NCBI GenBank assembly: GCA_933228895.1
Contig: OW121856.1
Coordinates: 109,963,027 to 110,027,026, forward strand
Source of the DNA: Platycnemis pennipes
Taxonomy: Eukaryota > Arthropoda > Insecta > Odonata > Platycnemididae
Direction: 5' to 3'
DNA length: 64,000 nucleotides
The notes under the pieces are model-generated. The model saw only the letters and a program-made list of their open reading frames with translations, was not told where the DNA came from and ran no database searches. Positions 22,800-33,528 of this stretch are shown in pieces. How positions within the stretch are numbered: position 1 is the stretch's first letter; every line of letters starts with the position of its first letter. Position numbers and translations under genes: made by a program.

Positions 22800-23230
22800 C
22801 TGTAAATGACGACAGCTAGGTTAAGCTATGCAAAATCCATTGAGTAGGCTTCCGCGGGTTGTCTTACTTGAAGATGCTTATCTTTCGGGATTCCCTCCTC
22901 GTTGGTCCATAGTTCCTGGGACGACAGTTTCGCCGGCGTTGCAGTCGGTTTCTTCAGGTCAGTGAAGTGATGTGTAGAGTTTTTTGGCCGTCTTATATAT
23001 TCATCCGTAGGGGATAGGTCCGTTGTGATTGGTTGTAGTATTGGTGTCCGTAATTGGCTGTTTTGGTCTCCCATGATTGGCTGTTGCATTGGCGTCTGTG
23101 ATTGGCCGTTGAGTTTTCTCTCGTAGAACTCGCTTCCAGTTGTTTGCTAGCGAGTTATGCAAAATCCACTTTGGAATATATATTTTCTTTTGACGCTGAC
23201 CAGTGGTTCCTTTGGAAAACCAGAACAAAG
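22800..23230 (-). other. Unassigned repeat-like region, possibly a retroelement terminal segment
   Basis: Two minus-strand frames (22826-23089 and 23001-23228) lack recognisable domains. The word TGGATTTTGCAT (reverse-complement reading) occurs near both ends, at about 22828-22842 and 23157-23170, which suggests a terminal-repeat-like duplication. The interior holds the CCAAT tandem repeat described separately. A Penelope-like or other retroelement end is possible but unproven. Confidence 0.3.
23024..23115 (-). repeat. 48-bp tandem duplication carrying six CCAAT boxes
   Basis: Six ATTGG words (CCAAT on the minus strand) start at 23028, 23040, 23053, 23076, 23088 and 23101. Spacing is 12, 13, 23, 12 and 13 bp. 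The pattern arises from a 48-bp unit present about twice (TTGGTTGTAGTATTGGTGTC.. and TTGGCTGTTGCATTGGCGTC..), each containing a shorter sub-repeat. CCAAT boxes are binding sites of NF-Y in animals. Regular spacing suggests a promoter-type array, although no transcript start is supported. Confidence 0.6.
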
Positions 23231-25454
23231 GGTTGATTCATGCAAATAAATGTGAGAAAATACCTGCATAGAAATGATTCAGATGAGACTGCTCTAATCT
23301 TCCCCTTTAGAAATCGCGGTAGGTATTGCAGAAATTCCTTCCTTCGACAGAGAAAGCTACTTCCCCTAGCAAGGGAATGGAATGAGTATCATCTCAGGAT
23401 CTGTAGTACAGTATGCATGCAAAGATGTGAGTGAATAAATTAAAGCACTCCACTTCTTTCAATAAGTTATTTACTCCAACTGCGAGTGAATTCGTCTTCC
23501 CACCGGGCTGGTAATTCAGGCACTAGAACTACCAACCCATTGAGAATCCCGAGAAGATTCTCTGATTTCTTTCGCCGGAAAAACTTCAAATGATTTAATC
23601 TTACTAGCATCGCTGCACTGCATCATCTTGAGGTAACGACGCGAAGATGAAGTTCATTTGCGCCTGCTGATTTCATGCTTCAAATCTAGATAAATTACCC
23701 ACGCGACCATTACTACGTCTATTCTAAAACACATATCACTCGCGGGAGGAAAGGAATTTCAAATCTTCCCAAACGGTGGTCCACTCCTCTATGCCTCTTC
23801 CCGTAACCTTGTCGACGGACACAAATTAACAAACTGCTTGACACATCACCGGATAAAGATCGGACTCAATTTATTTAAATAGATTTTTATCTTAATTTGT
23901 AGCCTGAGGAATCAATTCTCAAGCAAGTTTCTCCTGTCGGCCTGAAACATCGCTTCCCACACACACACACTCCATTCCTTTCACACGCGGAAGCTGAGAA
24001 CAAATCCCATCGCTTTTCACGGGTTATAAACTTAACAACGTAACCAACGACTAAATATTTCAAACTTATTTTTAACCAATTTATTATTTCGGATTACCAA
24101 GATTTGAAACCCTTCCTACGTGAGATAAAAGGGAGGATGAAGAGAGCCAAACCTTTAATCAGTAAAGAAATTTGTTCACGTACTCCAAGCCACCTACTTA
24201 TTTCACGTACTCATGAAATATTTTTTAGCCTTTTTCCAAGATTATACAGTGCCGTAATGAGATGCCAGGATAATCTGAAAAACGAATTTTAACGTCCGTC
24301 AAAACTCAAAAGTTTTAATGCCCAAATACGCCTTTCTAATGTTAAAATGAAACTTCTCGTTTCTAAAAATTAATTTAATATCACCCTGTATCACGAGGCG
24401 AAAGGAGAAGGAAAGAGATCACTCGAGGAACTCATTCGCTTGAATGAGTTTGAGAGAGGCAATGGACCACGAAAGCCGTGGCAACCGCCGACTAATCTTC
24501 GTCCAACGCTCGCGAACATCAATGGCCGAAATTTTTCTGGAAAAAACTTAACGCGCCAATCGAGACGGACCAGTCAGCGCCACCGCAACGGTAACAATAA
24601 AAAAATAATAACACCCGCGACAGGGGAATAAAAAAGAAACGTTAGGCGAGCTTAAAAGTTTAAGGGTGCGAGGTTGGTGTGGGAGAGCAGCGACGCTCTC
24701 TGGCTAGCGGAGGGATTTGGAAGCACGCACCACGGAGAGCGCGAAATTCAGGATATTCGTTTGTGAATGGCGGCATTAGGACGGGGACGAGGTTTTAAAG
24801 GGATTAAAGGGTCGTCGGAGGGGTAGCGAGAACAGGGGCATTCTCGCGCGCACGCTCGCGGGGAGGGGGAAAGGTTAAGGGCATTTTAAGGGATTCAGGG
24901 TTTTAAGGGAAGGAGAGGACAATGGAAGGTTTAAGGGGCTTTACCCTCGCTTGCCCCCGAAACTCCGTCCCCGGAGCGGGAGCACACACACGGGGGCGGC
25001 GCACGTGTGCGCAAAGAATCGCGGCCTCATTATAAACGAGCCCTTGCCGGCCCGAAGAGGGCGCATTGAATATCCACTCCCCCTAAGTCCCCTTAGGGAA
25101 TCCCTCTCCGCAGCGCCTCTGTCCCTGTGAGGAGGGGGGAGGGTAGAATAGGGGGAAAGGGTCATCGTCGCTGGGACAATATTCCCGACGGAGCACCCAA
25201 TACCATTGATGCGATTACCACGGAAAAATGGCCTAGTGAAGCAGCAGCGCCAATTATGAAGAAAACTAAAATTCAAACGTTTCTCTCTGTGCGTAGGCAA
25301 AGATTTGCTCGTCTTGATCTTTAGCGTCCGGTTTAATGAAGACAGCTAGAAACGTTACCACAATTAATTACTAAAATTTGCACTAACGAATCGATTTACT
25401 AACATGAGATAAATAAGGACTAGAACCTTGGTACAAAGAGAAGGGCAGTGATTA
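23231..25454. other. Unassigned sequence with GC-rich stretch 24640-25140
   Basis: No gene was recognised. An (AC) run lies at about 23957-23970. From about 24640 to 25140 the DNA is GC-rich with GGGG- and GCGC-rich words, and a minus-strand frame at 24941-25300 covers part of it without a domain. TTTAAGGG-type words recur several times between about 24850 and 24940 (GGTTAAGGGC, TTTTAAGGG, GTTTAAGGGG), a minor local repetitiveness. Confidence 0.4.
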
Positions 25455-25720
25455 TCTTGCTGTGGTGAGTGGTTTTGTATGGGTATGAACATGGATGGAC
25501 ACAAAGGAAGGATTGCGATAAAATATGGAAGCCACAGAAGCTTGGGTCTGGAGGGCGTTTGAGAAGGTACGTTTCGACGGATGGAAAAGCAGACGGATAT
25601 GGAAGGGGGGCGATAGAAGATCGCTTGCAGAAGTTACAGGAAGGCAGAGTAGGCGGAGGTACTTGGGGACAATGGGATACTTAACATCGCTATCGAGAGT
25701 AGTACGGTGGTTAAGCTAGG
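25455..25720 (+). mobile_element. Decayed LINE C-terminal fragment, family B-like
   Basis: Across shifted frames the translation reads VLYGYEHGWTQRKDCDK, then MEATEAWVWRAFEKVRFDGW, then a DRRSLAEVTGRQSRR-type segment. This matches the layout YG.E.WT....D...EA.EMW.WRR.EK.SW of the C-terminal region downstream of the reverse transcriptase in RTE/jockey-like LINEs. It is more diverged than the other family B copies and may belong to a different sub-family. It lacks an identifiable 3' end. Confidence 0.5.
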
Positions 25721-26329
25721 ACGAGGAAACAAAAGAAAAGGTATTATGCAGACCCAGTATGAAATTGAGTAGGATATACGACAACCTGAGGAGAGGGAAA
25801 GAGTAAGAATGAAATACCACGTTGAATAGGGACACTCCGTCAAAACGTAGCCTACTGAAAAAATATCAGTCACCGCACCAACAATGGTGCGGCCACATTC
25901 AAAACCCCTGCGGACTCCTCAAGAGAGCACCACTCATATGCTATTCTGGCCTTTCAACATCTTCCATTTATCAGAAATTATTGAAATCTCACTGTTTATT
26001 GCCCACCTCCTGAAGGATTACTTGTCTGCTTTTTCGTTCGTGGACTTCACGTCGATCTCAGTTACCAATCACAGAAGAGAGGAAATAATACCCAGAGCAT
26101 CCGAAATGGACCCTCGCAAGTTTAGTGCCGCGGAAAATGGCATAGCGCTGACTCTGAGAATTTGGCTCCGGAAAATTTGGCCTTATGCCGTTATAACTCG
26201 TCTAACAACTTGCTTACAACTATAAACATGATACGTTCTTCGAATAATTTCGACAATCAAGAAACTGGATACGACTTAGTGACCATAGGGTCAAAGATAG
26301 TTAAAAAGTATAAAATCCATTTATAAAAC
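25721..26329. other. Unassigned sequence
   Basis: The plus frames 25822-26013 and 25884-26225 have no recognised domain. No repeats are obvious. Confidence 0.4.
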
Positions 26330-26640
26330 ATTCTCGGGTTTCTAGCCGAGTAAGATTTTTTGTTGCTGACGTTTCGACGGAATACTCCTCCATCGTTTAT
26401 TCAGAGCAATAAAGCTTTCTGGGCATTCCGCCCACGCGCTTATATGTAGCCGTCTCATCCGGGGGGCATTGTTGTCTCCTTTTTTCCGTTATTTTTCGAA
26501 TTAACGGTTTCCATTCTCTGCTGATGATGTACCCAGAATCTCGATTTAATTTGTTGTCTTCCAGCCTGATTTCTATGGCCTCTTTAAGGAGACTATCCCA
26601 ATACCCATTTGTTTTGGACACCAAGCGAGCCTCATCGAAG
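26330..26640 (-). mobile_element. Penelope-like retroelement C-terminal fragment
   Basis: A minus-strand frame (26397-26624) reads GYWDSLLKEAIEIRLEDNKL, then NRDSGYIISREWKPLI. The pattern R..KEAIEIRL..NN.NRDSG..LS..W.PLI is characteristic of the segment downstream of the GIY-YIG endonuclease in Penelope-like elements. The endonuclease itself (CVYKIPC and YVG-type blocks) is not present upstream. The 3' flank (26330-26396) with a GACGTTTCGACGGAA word could be the element's 3' UTR. Assignment is from memory of the motif. Confidence 0.55.
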
Positions 26641-27463
26641 GATCGTTGCTTCGAAGCATCGAAGGATGCAACTAATAGACTTCAGCAATTTTCTAGATAT
26701 AACTGAAAATTCACGTAGCGCTGTCGCCAGAAAAGTTTTAGTTACATATATGTATGCATAAAAACTCGTATTTTAATTTAAAGGAAACGGCTCTTAGATT
26801 ATATTTTATTTTTACGTTGCTGTTTGGAATGTACAGACACGTTTGGTAGTTGAGTGTTTTCATTTGGGGGTAATTATGAATTGGTTATAGGTTACACTAG
26901 CCGTGAGCAGAACAGGGGATGAAGTGCGGTGTGACATATTACTTTTCACTGAATCGCTTAACGAATGAAAATTAAGTCCGAATGCATTTCTTTCTCTTGG
27001 CATATGGTAGATCTTCACCCAGCAAAGCACTGATTGAATGTCATGATGCAGCGGGCTCTTCTTCCACCTCGTCCGGTCGCTGTGTCCACCCTCCCAACTA
27101 ACTCATTTGCTCATCCTCTTCCAATCCCCGACCCCTTGACTGGAAGGCCACGAGAACATCGCCCGAGCAAACTTTATGAAATATTAAAATCTGCTCTTGT
27201 CCCCGCGGCCTTTAGCGTTGAGTGGGTGCCCCGCTCCATCCCAGGACCCTGCCGCGCCCACCTGGGTGCGGCATCTGCGCATCCGGCAGTCTCTCTGGGA
27301 GACCCGACCGCCAAGATGGAGCACGGCACCCGTCACCTCCGACTCATGCAAGGAATAGGCAGCAGTCTTCATGAGAGAAGGAACTTAATAGTGCTGTCCA
27401 TTGCCTCAAGAATTAACCTCGGAACAATCCCAAAAGTCAAGATCGATTGTGAGCCTTCTGCTA
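26641..27463. other. Unassigned sequence
   Basis: A 151-codon plus-strand frame (27034-27489) is proline-rich and runs into the left arm of the adjacent inverted-repeat element, which argues against a real gene. A minus frame overlaps it. No domain was recognised. Confidence 0.4.
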
Positions 27464-28348
27464 CTACTCTCCGCGCCAAAATCTTGTAGACTCGAGTTGA
27501 AACCTAAATAACTCCAAAACCTTTCATCAGATTTGAGAGTTATTAACATAGTAATTTAGATAATTTTGTTGTTGACCCACTACATTGTTAGAATAATTTT
27601 TAAAAACAAATTTTGCACCTGTTTCCTACGTTAGAGTAAAAAAAGGGCCCATTTTTTAGCGCTACGGAGCCATACGTCACTTTGACGTCTTATAACTTCC
27701 AAGCAAAGCATTTGACTTAAACAAAGTTTTGTTTCAAGGTGAATTATATCTTTATTATTACGGCTGCCAATTTTCAAGGTTTTAACATTAGTAATTACTG
27801 GTATGCTATTCTATTTATAACCGCACTTTTTCTCGGCAACTATACATCATGGCGCCACGAGACTAAACCTGTCATCTTCCTCTTTAAATTTCCAGAGCGA
27901 ATCAGATATTATCATTTAGCTGAAGTTAGCACCTTACTTAATATCGAATTTAATGTTTCCTGAAAAAACGCAGCGCAGAAAAAGCGCAGCGTTGCCGGCG
28001 GAGTGTCCTGCTCCGGGCTTGCGCATAAAACCTTGAAACTTCGCAAACGTAACAACAAAAGATATTATTCACCTTGTTTAAAAAATTTGTTAAAGTCAAA
28101 CGCTTTGCTTGGAAGTTATAACCGTCAAAGTGACGCATGGCTCCGTAGCGCTAAAAAAAAATGTGCCTTTTTTTACTCTAACGTAGGAAACGGGTCCAAA
28201 ATTGGTTTTTAAAAATTATTCTCACAATGTAGTCAGTCAAAAACAAAATTATCTAAATTAATATGTAGATAATGTGAAAATCCGATGAAAGGTTACGGAG
28301 TTATTTAGGTTTAAATTCGAGTCTACAAGATTTTAGCGCGGAGAGTAG
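27464..28348. mobile_element. Long-terminal-inverted-repeat (foldback-like) DNA element
   Basis: The two ends are reverse complements over about 320 bp: left arm about 27464-27785, right arm about 28025-28348. Shared blocks include CTACTCTCCGCGC at the very ends, AAAATCTTGTAGACTCGA, GTTTCCTACGTTAGAGTAAA, TAGCGCTACGGAGCCAT and AACTTCCAAGCAAAGC. By eye the arms are about 85-90% alike with small indels. The central part (about 240 bp) has no recognised coding sequence. No target duplication could be fixed, so it may be a MULE-type or foldback non-autonomous element. Confidence 0.82.
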
Positions 28349-29741
28349 AGCCGAGTGCTGACAAATGAATTGAAATGTGGGCAGAATTGAAATGTGGGCA
28401 CTGCCATCATTGCATGGGCATGGTGCTATGCATACATCACGTAGCGCCGATTATCCACTTATCTTACCACCGTCTCCGCTATAACGCTCCGTAATACTCT
28501 CTAAGACCCCCTTCTACAATAGGGCCTCTGTAGTGCAATATATTTCATTCGTTTTAAAACAATAGCTACCCTATTAGTAGGATTTTGCATGTTTCTCACA
28601 ACCCCTTCATGCGTGAGTGGAAAGGATATAACTATTATAATACTCACGTTCATAATTTCTTTGATTTTTATATTTATATATTGTGTGTAATTTATGTTCG
28701 TTTGTCAATCTTTAATTTACTGAATCGTATCTTTTTATGTTTTTTTATTTCAGAATTTAATTGTTCATGTGAAGACAATAATTTGTTTTATGTAATAATT
28801 TTGACGAGGGGTTGGATGGTAGAAGGGACAGTTTTATGTCAATCTCGTCCTAATTAACACATTTTGTTGTCAAAGGAGATCGCCTTTATTACATGACGCT
28901 GCCAACGAAACCTCTTTTTTTCCGGTTGATAGCAGAGACATGCTTTAAAAATACTTTCTTCATTTCTCAATACTATTGCTTATGCACAAATGAACGGAGC
29001 GTATCATGGAAATAAAAGAATTTACAATGTTCCTTTTTTTAACGAATTTATAATGTATTTATGACGCGATGGAATGCTGGACCTCCCAGTAAGAGCATCG
29101 TAATATTTGACCCAAACCATACCCCCACTCCACCGTAATTTACAGATGGCCTTCGTCTAAGATAGCAGCAGAGGGAACAAGAACAATGAACAAGAACATT
29201 GCACGGTACCTGCTGGCAGCGACACCTTTATCCCCATACACGCAATTCAGAGAGAAACTCGTCCCGTCCGATACTAATTTCTTTTCGATGCTCAACGAGT
29301 GTCTGCCGAAGGCCCTTAATGGTAACTGTGTTGCTTCGGAGGGCCTCAACGACCGCCCTCGAGGGAGTTGTTCCGTGGATCGCGACAGAGTCAATCAACC
29401 GGTGGCGATGAAATTCTGTTTCACAGCTTGGACGGATCCCAAGGGTGACCTCCACAACCTAGTTTTTGACGAGGCAGCGAAGAGGCAAACAAATTCATCT
29501 TCAAGCCAGCACATGCAAGTGAAGAATGTGCCTAAAATAAATTAATAGTTGGAATATTAATCATAGACCTCCTCAGTGAATGTGATGAATTTTTCTAACA
29601 TTCCGAGCGAAAAGATCCACGAGAAACGCATTTGAAGAGAGAAAAACGGTGTGGAGGAGATGGGGGGAGGATGAGAGGTTAAATGCGAAGACCATCACGC
29701 TGCCCAGGACTACAGTCCCAGGGGCAATTTTTGGGAGGATA
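28349..29741. other. Unassigned sequence, unrecognised open frames near 29140-29545
   Basis: Between 28349 and 29140 the DNA is AT-rich and featureless. At 29140-29545 a 119-codon plus frame (29186-29545) overlaps two minus frames (29140-29394, 29228-29455). The minus translation SVAIHGTTPSRAVVEALRSN looks more protein-like than most but matches nothing I can name. It may be a piece of an unrecognised element or chance. Confidence 0.35.
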
Positions 29742-30192
29742 TATCCACATAAACACAAAAGCCTGCAAGCCACCGTGACGGTGTGTGGCAGGAGGTGAAG
29801 ATCACCAAACGTGCTTTACTGACATGCAACTAGGCTACTACATGAGTCAGTAAATCTATCTGTTTGAAATATCTGCAGGAGATTTAATCTGTACTTTAAC
29901 TTACGCGCTGATGATGACTCCCTACCTATTTTTTTCCTTAATTCTGATACACTACTCAACCTATCGTAACACCTTTTCACAAACCTAGATGCTCTACACT
30001 GCACACTGTCTAGCTCTCTGATGAAACGTAATTCATTGGGATCCCATAGACTCGCTGCATACTCAAGGTGAACGAGTGAACAGTAACATCGCCACTTTGT
30101 CTTATAGTCACATAGTACTATTGTAATAAATCCTAGCTTTCTCATGGCTTGGCCACATATTTCCCAGATGTGTCTTCCCCACGATAACTATT
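29742..30192 (-). mobile_element. LINE family A copy, antisense, RT C-terminus to 3' end
   Basis: On the minus strand the copy starts at TTATCGTGGGGAAGACACAT (about 30173-30192) and reads MRKLGFITIVL, then EYAASLWDPNELRFIRELDS (near 30010-30070) and VQCRASRFVKRCYDRLSSVS. It continues through LKYRLNLLQIFQTD to the 3' hairpin CCTGCAAGCCACCGTGACGG at about 29762. The hairpin apex in this copy is a perfect CACCGTCACGGTG (reverse strand). The stretch equivalent to the last part of the protein and much of the 3' UTR is deleted between about 29830 and 29850. The 110-codon open frame makes this one of the better-preserved copies. Confidence 0.85.
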
Positions 30193-30194
30193 TG

Positions 30195-30705
30195 GTAGTT
30201 GTTAAAGGCCATTATGATAATTGTATTAGCGTTACGAGTTTAATAGAAGAACTAGAACGATAATTTCCATCAGGACGCAGGTCAAATTTAGGCTAAACCT
30301 ATTAAGTAAATTCGTTGCTGATTTTTTCACACATAACGTTAGATATATACTAAGAACCTTTGCGTATTATTCCATGTTTGACCAGATTAACAAGATTAGA
30401 GAGATAGATTGTCGTACTGATAGATTTAAAATGTTATTTTTCCCGCGTACCATAAGAAAATACAATAGGCAGCAAAGCAAATGGAGAGGTGGGTGAAATA
30501 TTGTTAGAGTATAAGGCATGTTTCAAGTTTAATAACACACACAAATGATAGGGAAATGCTAACAAATATATTCAGGGAAATCTTTTCTAACCAGTAATTC
30601 AGTCACTAACGTGTAGTTACCAACCACCAAGTTGCATTTGTCCCTTATGCCTAACATGTTTCCAATAACCAATATCTTAATATATATTCTTATTGATCTT
30701 CAGTT
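30195..30705 (+). mobile_element. LINE family A copy, sense, RT C-terminus and partial 3' UTR
   Basis: A sense fragment lies back-to-back with the antisense copy 29742-30192. It begins at a VVKGHYDNCISV equivalent, passes LLSKFV-type and CRTDRFKMLFFPR segments near 30405-30445, and extends into the 3' UTR (GTAGTTACCAACCACCAAGT, CTAACATGTTTCCA). It stops near GATCTTCAG at about 30705, before the terminal hairpin. Its 3' UTR resembles the 5646-6215 copy. The missing 3' end is atypical for a simple LINE insertion. Confidence 0.75.
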
Positions 30706-30714
30706 GATATCTGG

Positions 30715-32172
30715 CCATTGTCCTCTTAATGGTTATTAGCCTTATTCAGATCCTTCTCTGTCTCTGCTATGAGTGCTATGCCATCGGCGAATCGCAGCAT
30801 GCTTATTTTTTCTCCGTGGATAGTCACTCCAGAAGACTTCTCTTTGATTTCGTTGATGGCCCTCTAGATGTAAAAGTTGAGCATTGCGGGAGACAGTGCA
30901 CAGCCTTGTCTCACTCCTTTCCTAATTCTTGCTTCTTTACAGCTGGGTCCAGATTTTATCACAGCTACTTGGCTTTTATACAGTGTATAATTCTTCGATT
31001 CTATAGAATCGGACATTCCAATTCCTTTCAGAATATCAAGCATTGAATTCCAATCCATGTTGTCAAAATCTTCTCTAAATTCACTCATGCAATGAACGTT
31101 GGTTTGTTCTTTTCCATGTGCAGCCTAAGGGCCAGTATTGCTTCTCTTGTACCCTTACTTTCCCTGAATCCAAATTGGTCTTCATCCAGGAACTCCTCTG
31201 CTTTTCGTTCTATTCTTCTGTAGATAATCTTTGTCAATATCTTCGATGCATATGTCGTCAGGCTTATAGTCCTAAAATTTTCGCATTTCTCCGCTCCCTT
31301 CTTCTTGGGAATAAAAATTATTATGTTTTTCTCAAAGTCCCTGGGTATTTCTCCTGTTGAGTACATGTCGCATATGGTTTTGTATAGGTGTGTTATTGTC
31401 TTCTCTCCTGCATTTTTTATTAGTTCTGCAGGGATATCATTGATTCCAGATGCCTTATTCATGCAAAGGTCACTTATTGCTGCGTCAAATTCCGATCTTA
31501 ATATGGATGTTCCCATATCATCCTCTTCGACTTCGCTATCCTCTTCGACCACTTTCGCGGTGAGATTGTTTCCGTTGTGTAACTCTTCCAGATATTCTTT
31601 CCATCTCTTCACTTTGTCTTCATTTTCAATCAAAAGTTTTCCATTTTTGTCCCGTATGGCATCTTGCGCCCCGTTCTTTGAAGTGGTTTCTCACTATTCT
31701 ATAGGCAGATTCCACCTTTCCAAGAGCAAGGTTGTTTTGTACATCTTCGAATAGGTTCTTCATCCACATTTCTGTAGTTTTCCGTTCCTTATTCTTTTGT
31801 AGCAGAGCTGTCCTTCTTCAGTTTTCGTCTTATACTTACTTCAATCAGGTCTAATACTTCTTCCGTGATCCTTGGCTTCTTCTTTGTAACTTTTCTTCTT
31901 CCAAAAACTTCTTTTGCGGCTTCCTGTAGTCCACATTTAATGTTTTCCCAACGCTCTTCCACTGATTTCTCGGTCAGTTCTTCTCCTATGTTTTTTCCCA
32001 CTGCTTTCTGAAATGCCAGCTGATGTTGAGCCTCCTTCAGTTTTTCTACATGCCACGTGTTCTTCACTGGTTTCCTCAATTTCTTGAATTTTAGATGGTA
32101 TTTCATCATCAATAAATCATGGTCACTGTCGATGCCGGCCCCAGGGTAGCTGGGATAGACTTTGCCCGGCAA
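30715..32172 (-). mobile_element. LINE family B, endonuclease end to reverse transcriptase core
   Basis: Reading the minus strand, the first segment has YPGAGIDSDHDLLMMKYHL (SDH is the end of the AP endonuclease), followed by a linker that frameshifts around 31640-31790. The reverse transcriptase follows: NKASGINDIPAELIKNAGEK, EIPRDFEKNIIIFIPKKKGA, RTISLTTYASKILTKII, EEFLDEDQFGFRESKGTREA, DFDNMDWNSM and RKGVRQGCALSP. Near 30795 is RFADGIALIAETEKDLNKA, in which the catalytic F-A-D-D has become F-A-D-G. This is the most complete polymerase in the window, but stops, frameshifts and the D-to-G change show that it is inactive. The C-terminal segment and 3' end are missing. Confidence 0.88.
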
Positions 32173-32961
32173 GCAAAGTGGTACTGGTACTGGTACATGG
32201 TTCGATTCCCGGTCCAGAAAACCTTATCCACCTGGTAATGCTCCTCACCCCTGCTTGCTGTGCAACATTAATGTTGCAGTGGGTAGACCACGTCGCTCGG
32301 AAAGCAGCGCCGCAACGGAGAATTCACTTGTCCTCAGTCGATGCTCGGAATCCTCCTCCAATTGAAGAAGCCATTTGCCTGCGAAACGTCGGGAAACCAT
32401 GGGAGACGAAACTAAATCCTGAGAGCCAGCATCCATAAATGACGGGAGCTTGCGACTCATCCCCGTCTCTTTCCCGAAAACACCTGCACTTGCTGATGGA
32501 ACGGAAGTGAATATTTCAAGGCGTCCTCTTTGGGCGAATGCCACGCTTCGGGGATGGATCCGCAATTCGCGGTGCGACACGAGCGAGTGTGGCACGGGGG
32601 CGAGGCTTAAGTTCGGCAGTTCGGGAGAAGGCGGCTTGGGAACGACGCAGGCGCCTCCGCCGTCTGCGGAATGCGGGATTTAGCACGAACCGATCATTCT
32701 TTGCCTCCGCGCTGCTTTTCTCAGCACAATGGAACTTCATTCCATTCGCAAGTAATTGATCATTTACATCAGATTACGTATTTGTCAGAAATTTTTTGCA
32801 TATTTTCATGAAACCTTTTTGTAAAAACATTTTAATTTGATCAATTTCGTAATTTCATCACATTTAACACAGGTAATAGGAAAGCAGAATCTTTTGAAAC
32901 GACGGAAATGGTACACGTAAATTTATGTCAACGTATGTCACACAGATGGTCTGAGCTGTAA
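32173..32961. other. Unassigned sequence, partly GC-rich
   Basis: A short TACTGGTACTGGTACATGG run followed by GGTTCGATTCCCGG (B-box-like) at about 32200-32215 could be a worn SINE head, but no A box is convincing. The stretch 32500-32720 is GC-rich with overlapping frames on both strands and no domain. No gene is called. Confidence 0.4.
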
Positions 32962-33528
32962 AGCCAATGGTGAAAAGAATCAATTACGTAAGTGTGGAAA
33001 TACTTCACGGTTGATGCAGCAAATGAAAATTTCGCAAAGTGTAATATTTGTCATTCCCTGATTTCCAGGGGTACATTTAAATCCATTTCTAACCTGAAAA
33101 AGCATGCCGAAAAGAAGCATAAAATAAATTTTCGCGGGAAGAGTCCAATCGTGTCTCTTAAGAGACTGAATACTTTGTAACTACGATTAAAATGTTTGTG
33201 ACCACCCATCCTAAGGCGAGTGCCATCAGTGACGAAGAATTGAGTGAAGATAAAGGGGATCTTTCAACTGGTATAAAGTTGCAAGTGAGATCTATAAATA
33301 TTTTCACATAAAGGGAAAAAATGGATTAAAATTACATAAACACAAAAATATAATGAATTATTCTTTTTCAAGCAGTATGTCTCTGAAAATGATTATTGAT
33401 TATCTTATCTCACCATTGAGCAATGAAACGTAAGTGGTAAATTGAGAACCGGAACCGAGAATCGGAACCGAGAACCGAAGTTAAGAACCGAACCGGAACC
33501 GAAAAAAAGTGGAACCGACCCATCCCTA
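32962..33528 (+). mobile_element. hAT transposon relic with BED zinc finger and right terminal repeat
   Basis: The relic contains a BED-type zinc-finger reading frame (32992-33180) and ends at 33528 with CCGACCCATCCCTA, the inverted form of the TAGGGATGGGTCGG terminus. The right 155 bp (33373-33528), including multiple GAACCGGAACCGA words and a GATTATCTTATCTCACCATT segment, is homologous in reverse to the left end of the short element at 41232-41569. The left terminus and the catalytic domain are missing, so about 2 kb of a full element is lost. The right flank is ATATATAT. Confidence 0.75.
32992..33180 (+). pseudogene. BED-type zinc finger of a hAT transposase (fragment)
   Basis: The open frame gives WKYFTVDAANENFAKCNICH, then SLISRGTFKSISNLKKHAEK and KH. 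This is the BED finger pattern: aromatic W-x-x-F at the start, C-x2-C, then L-x2-H-x4-H (the last two ligands are the H of KKHAEKKH). BED fingers bind DNA at the N-terminus of many hAT transposases. No ATG lies in frame: a stop is immediately upstream, while an ATG at 32967 is in another frame (MVKRINYVSV), so a one-base frameshift or a lost splice has separated the start. The frame ends at TAA with no dimerisation or DDE domain after it. Confidence 0.72.

Noticed and set aside
27034..27489. 151-codon plus-strand open frame
   Set aside because: It runs into the left arm of the inverted-repeat element, is proline-rich and has no recognisable domain.
29742..30705. Twin-priming inversion of one LINE A insertion
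   Set aside because: The inverted piece has its own 3' tail and overlaps the sense piece in consensus coverage, which does not fit the standard twin-priming outcome.
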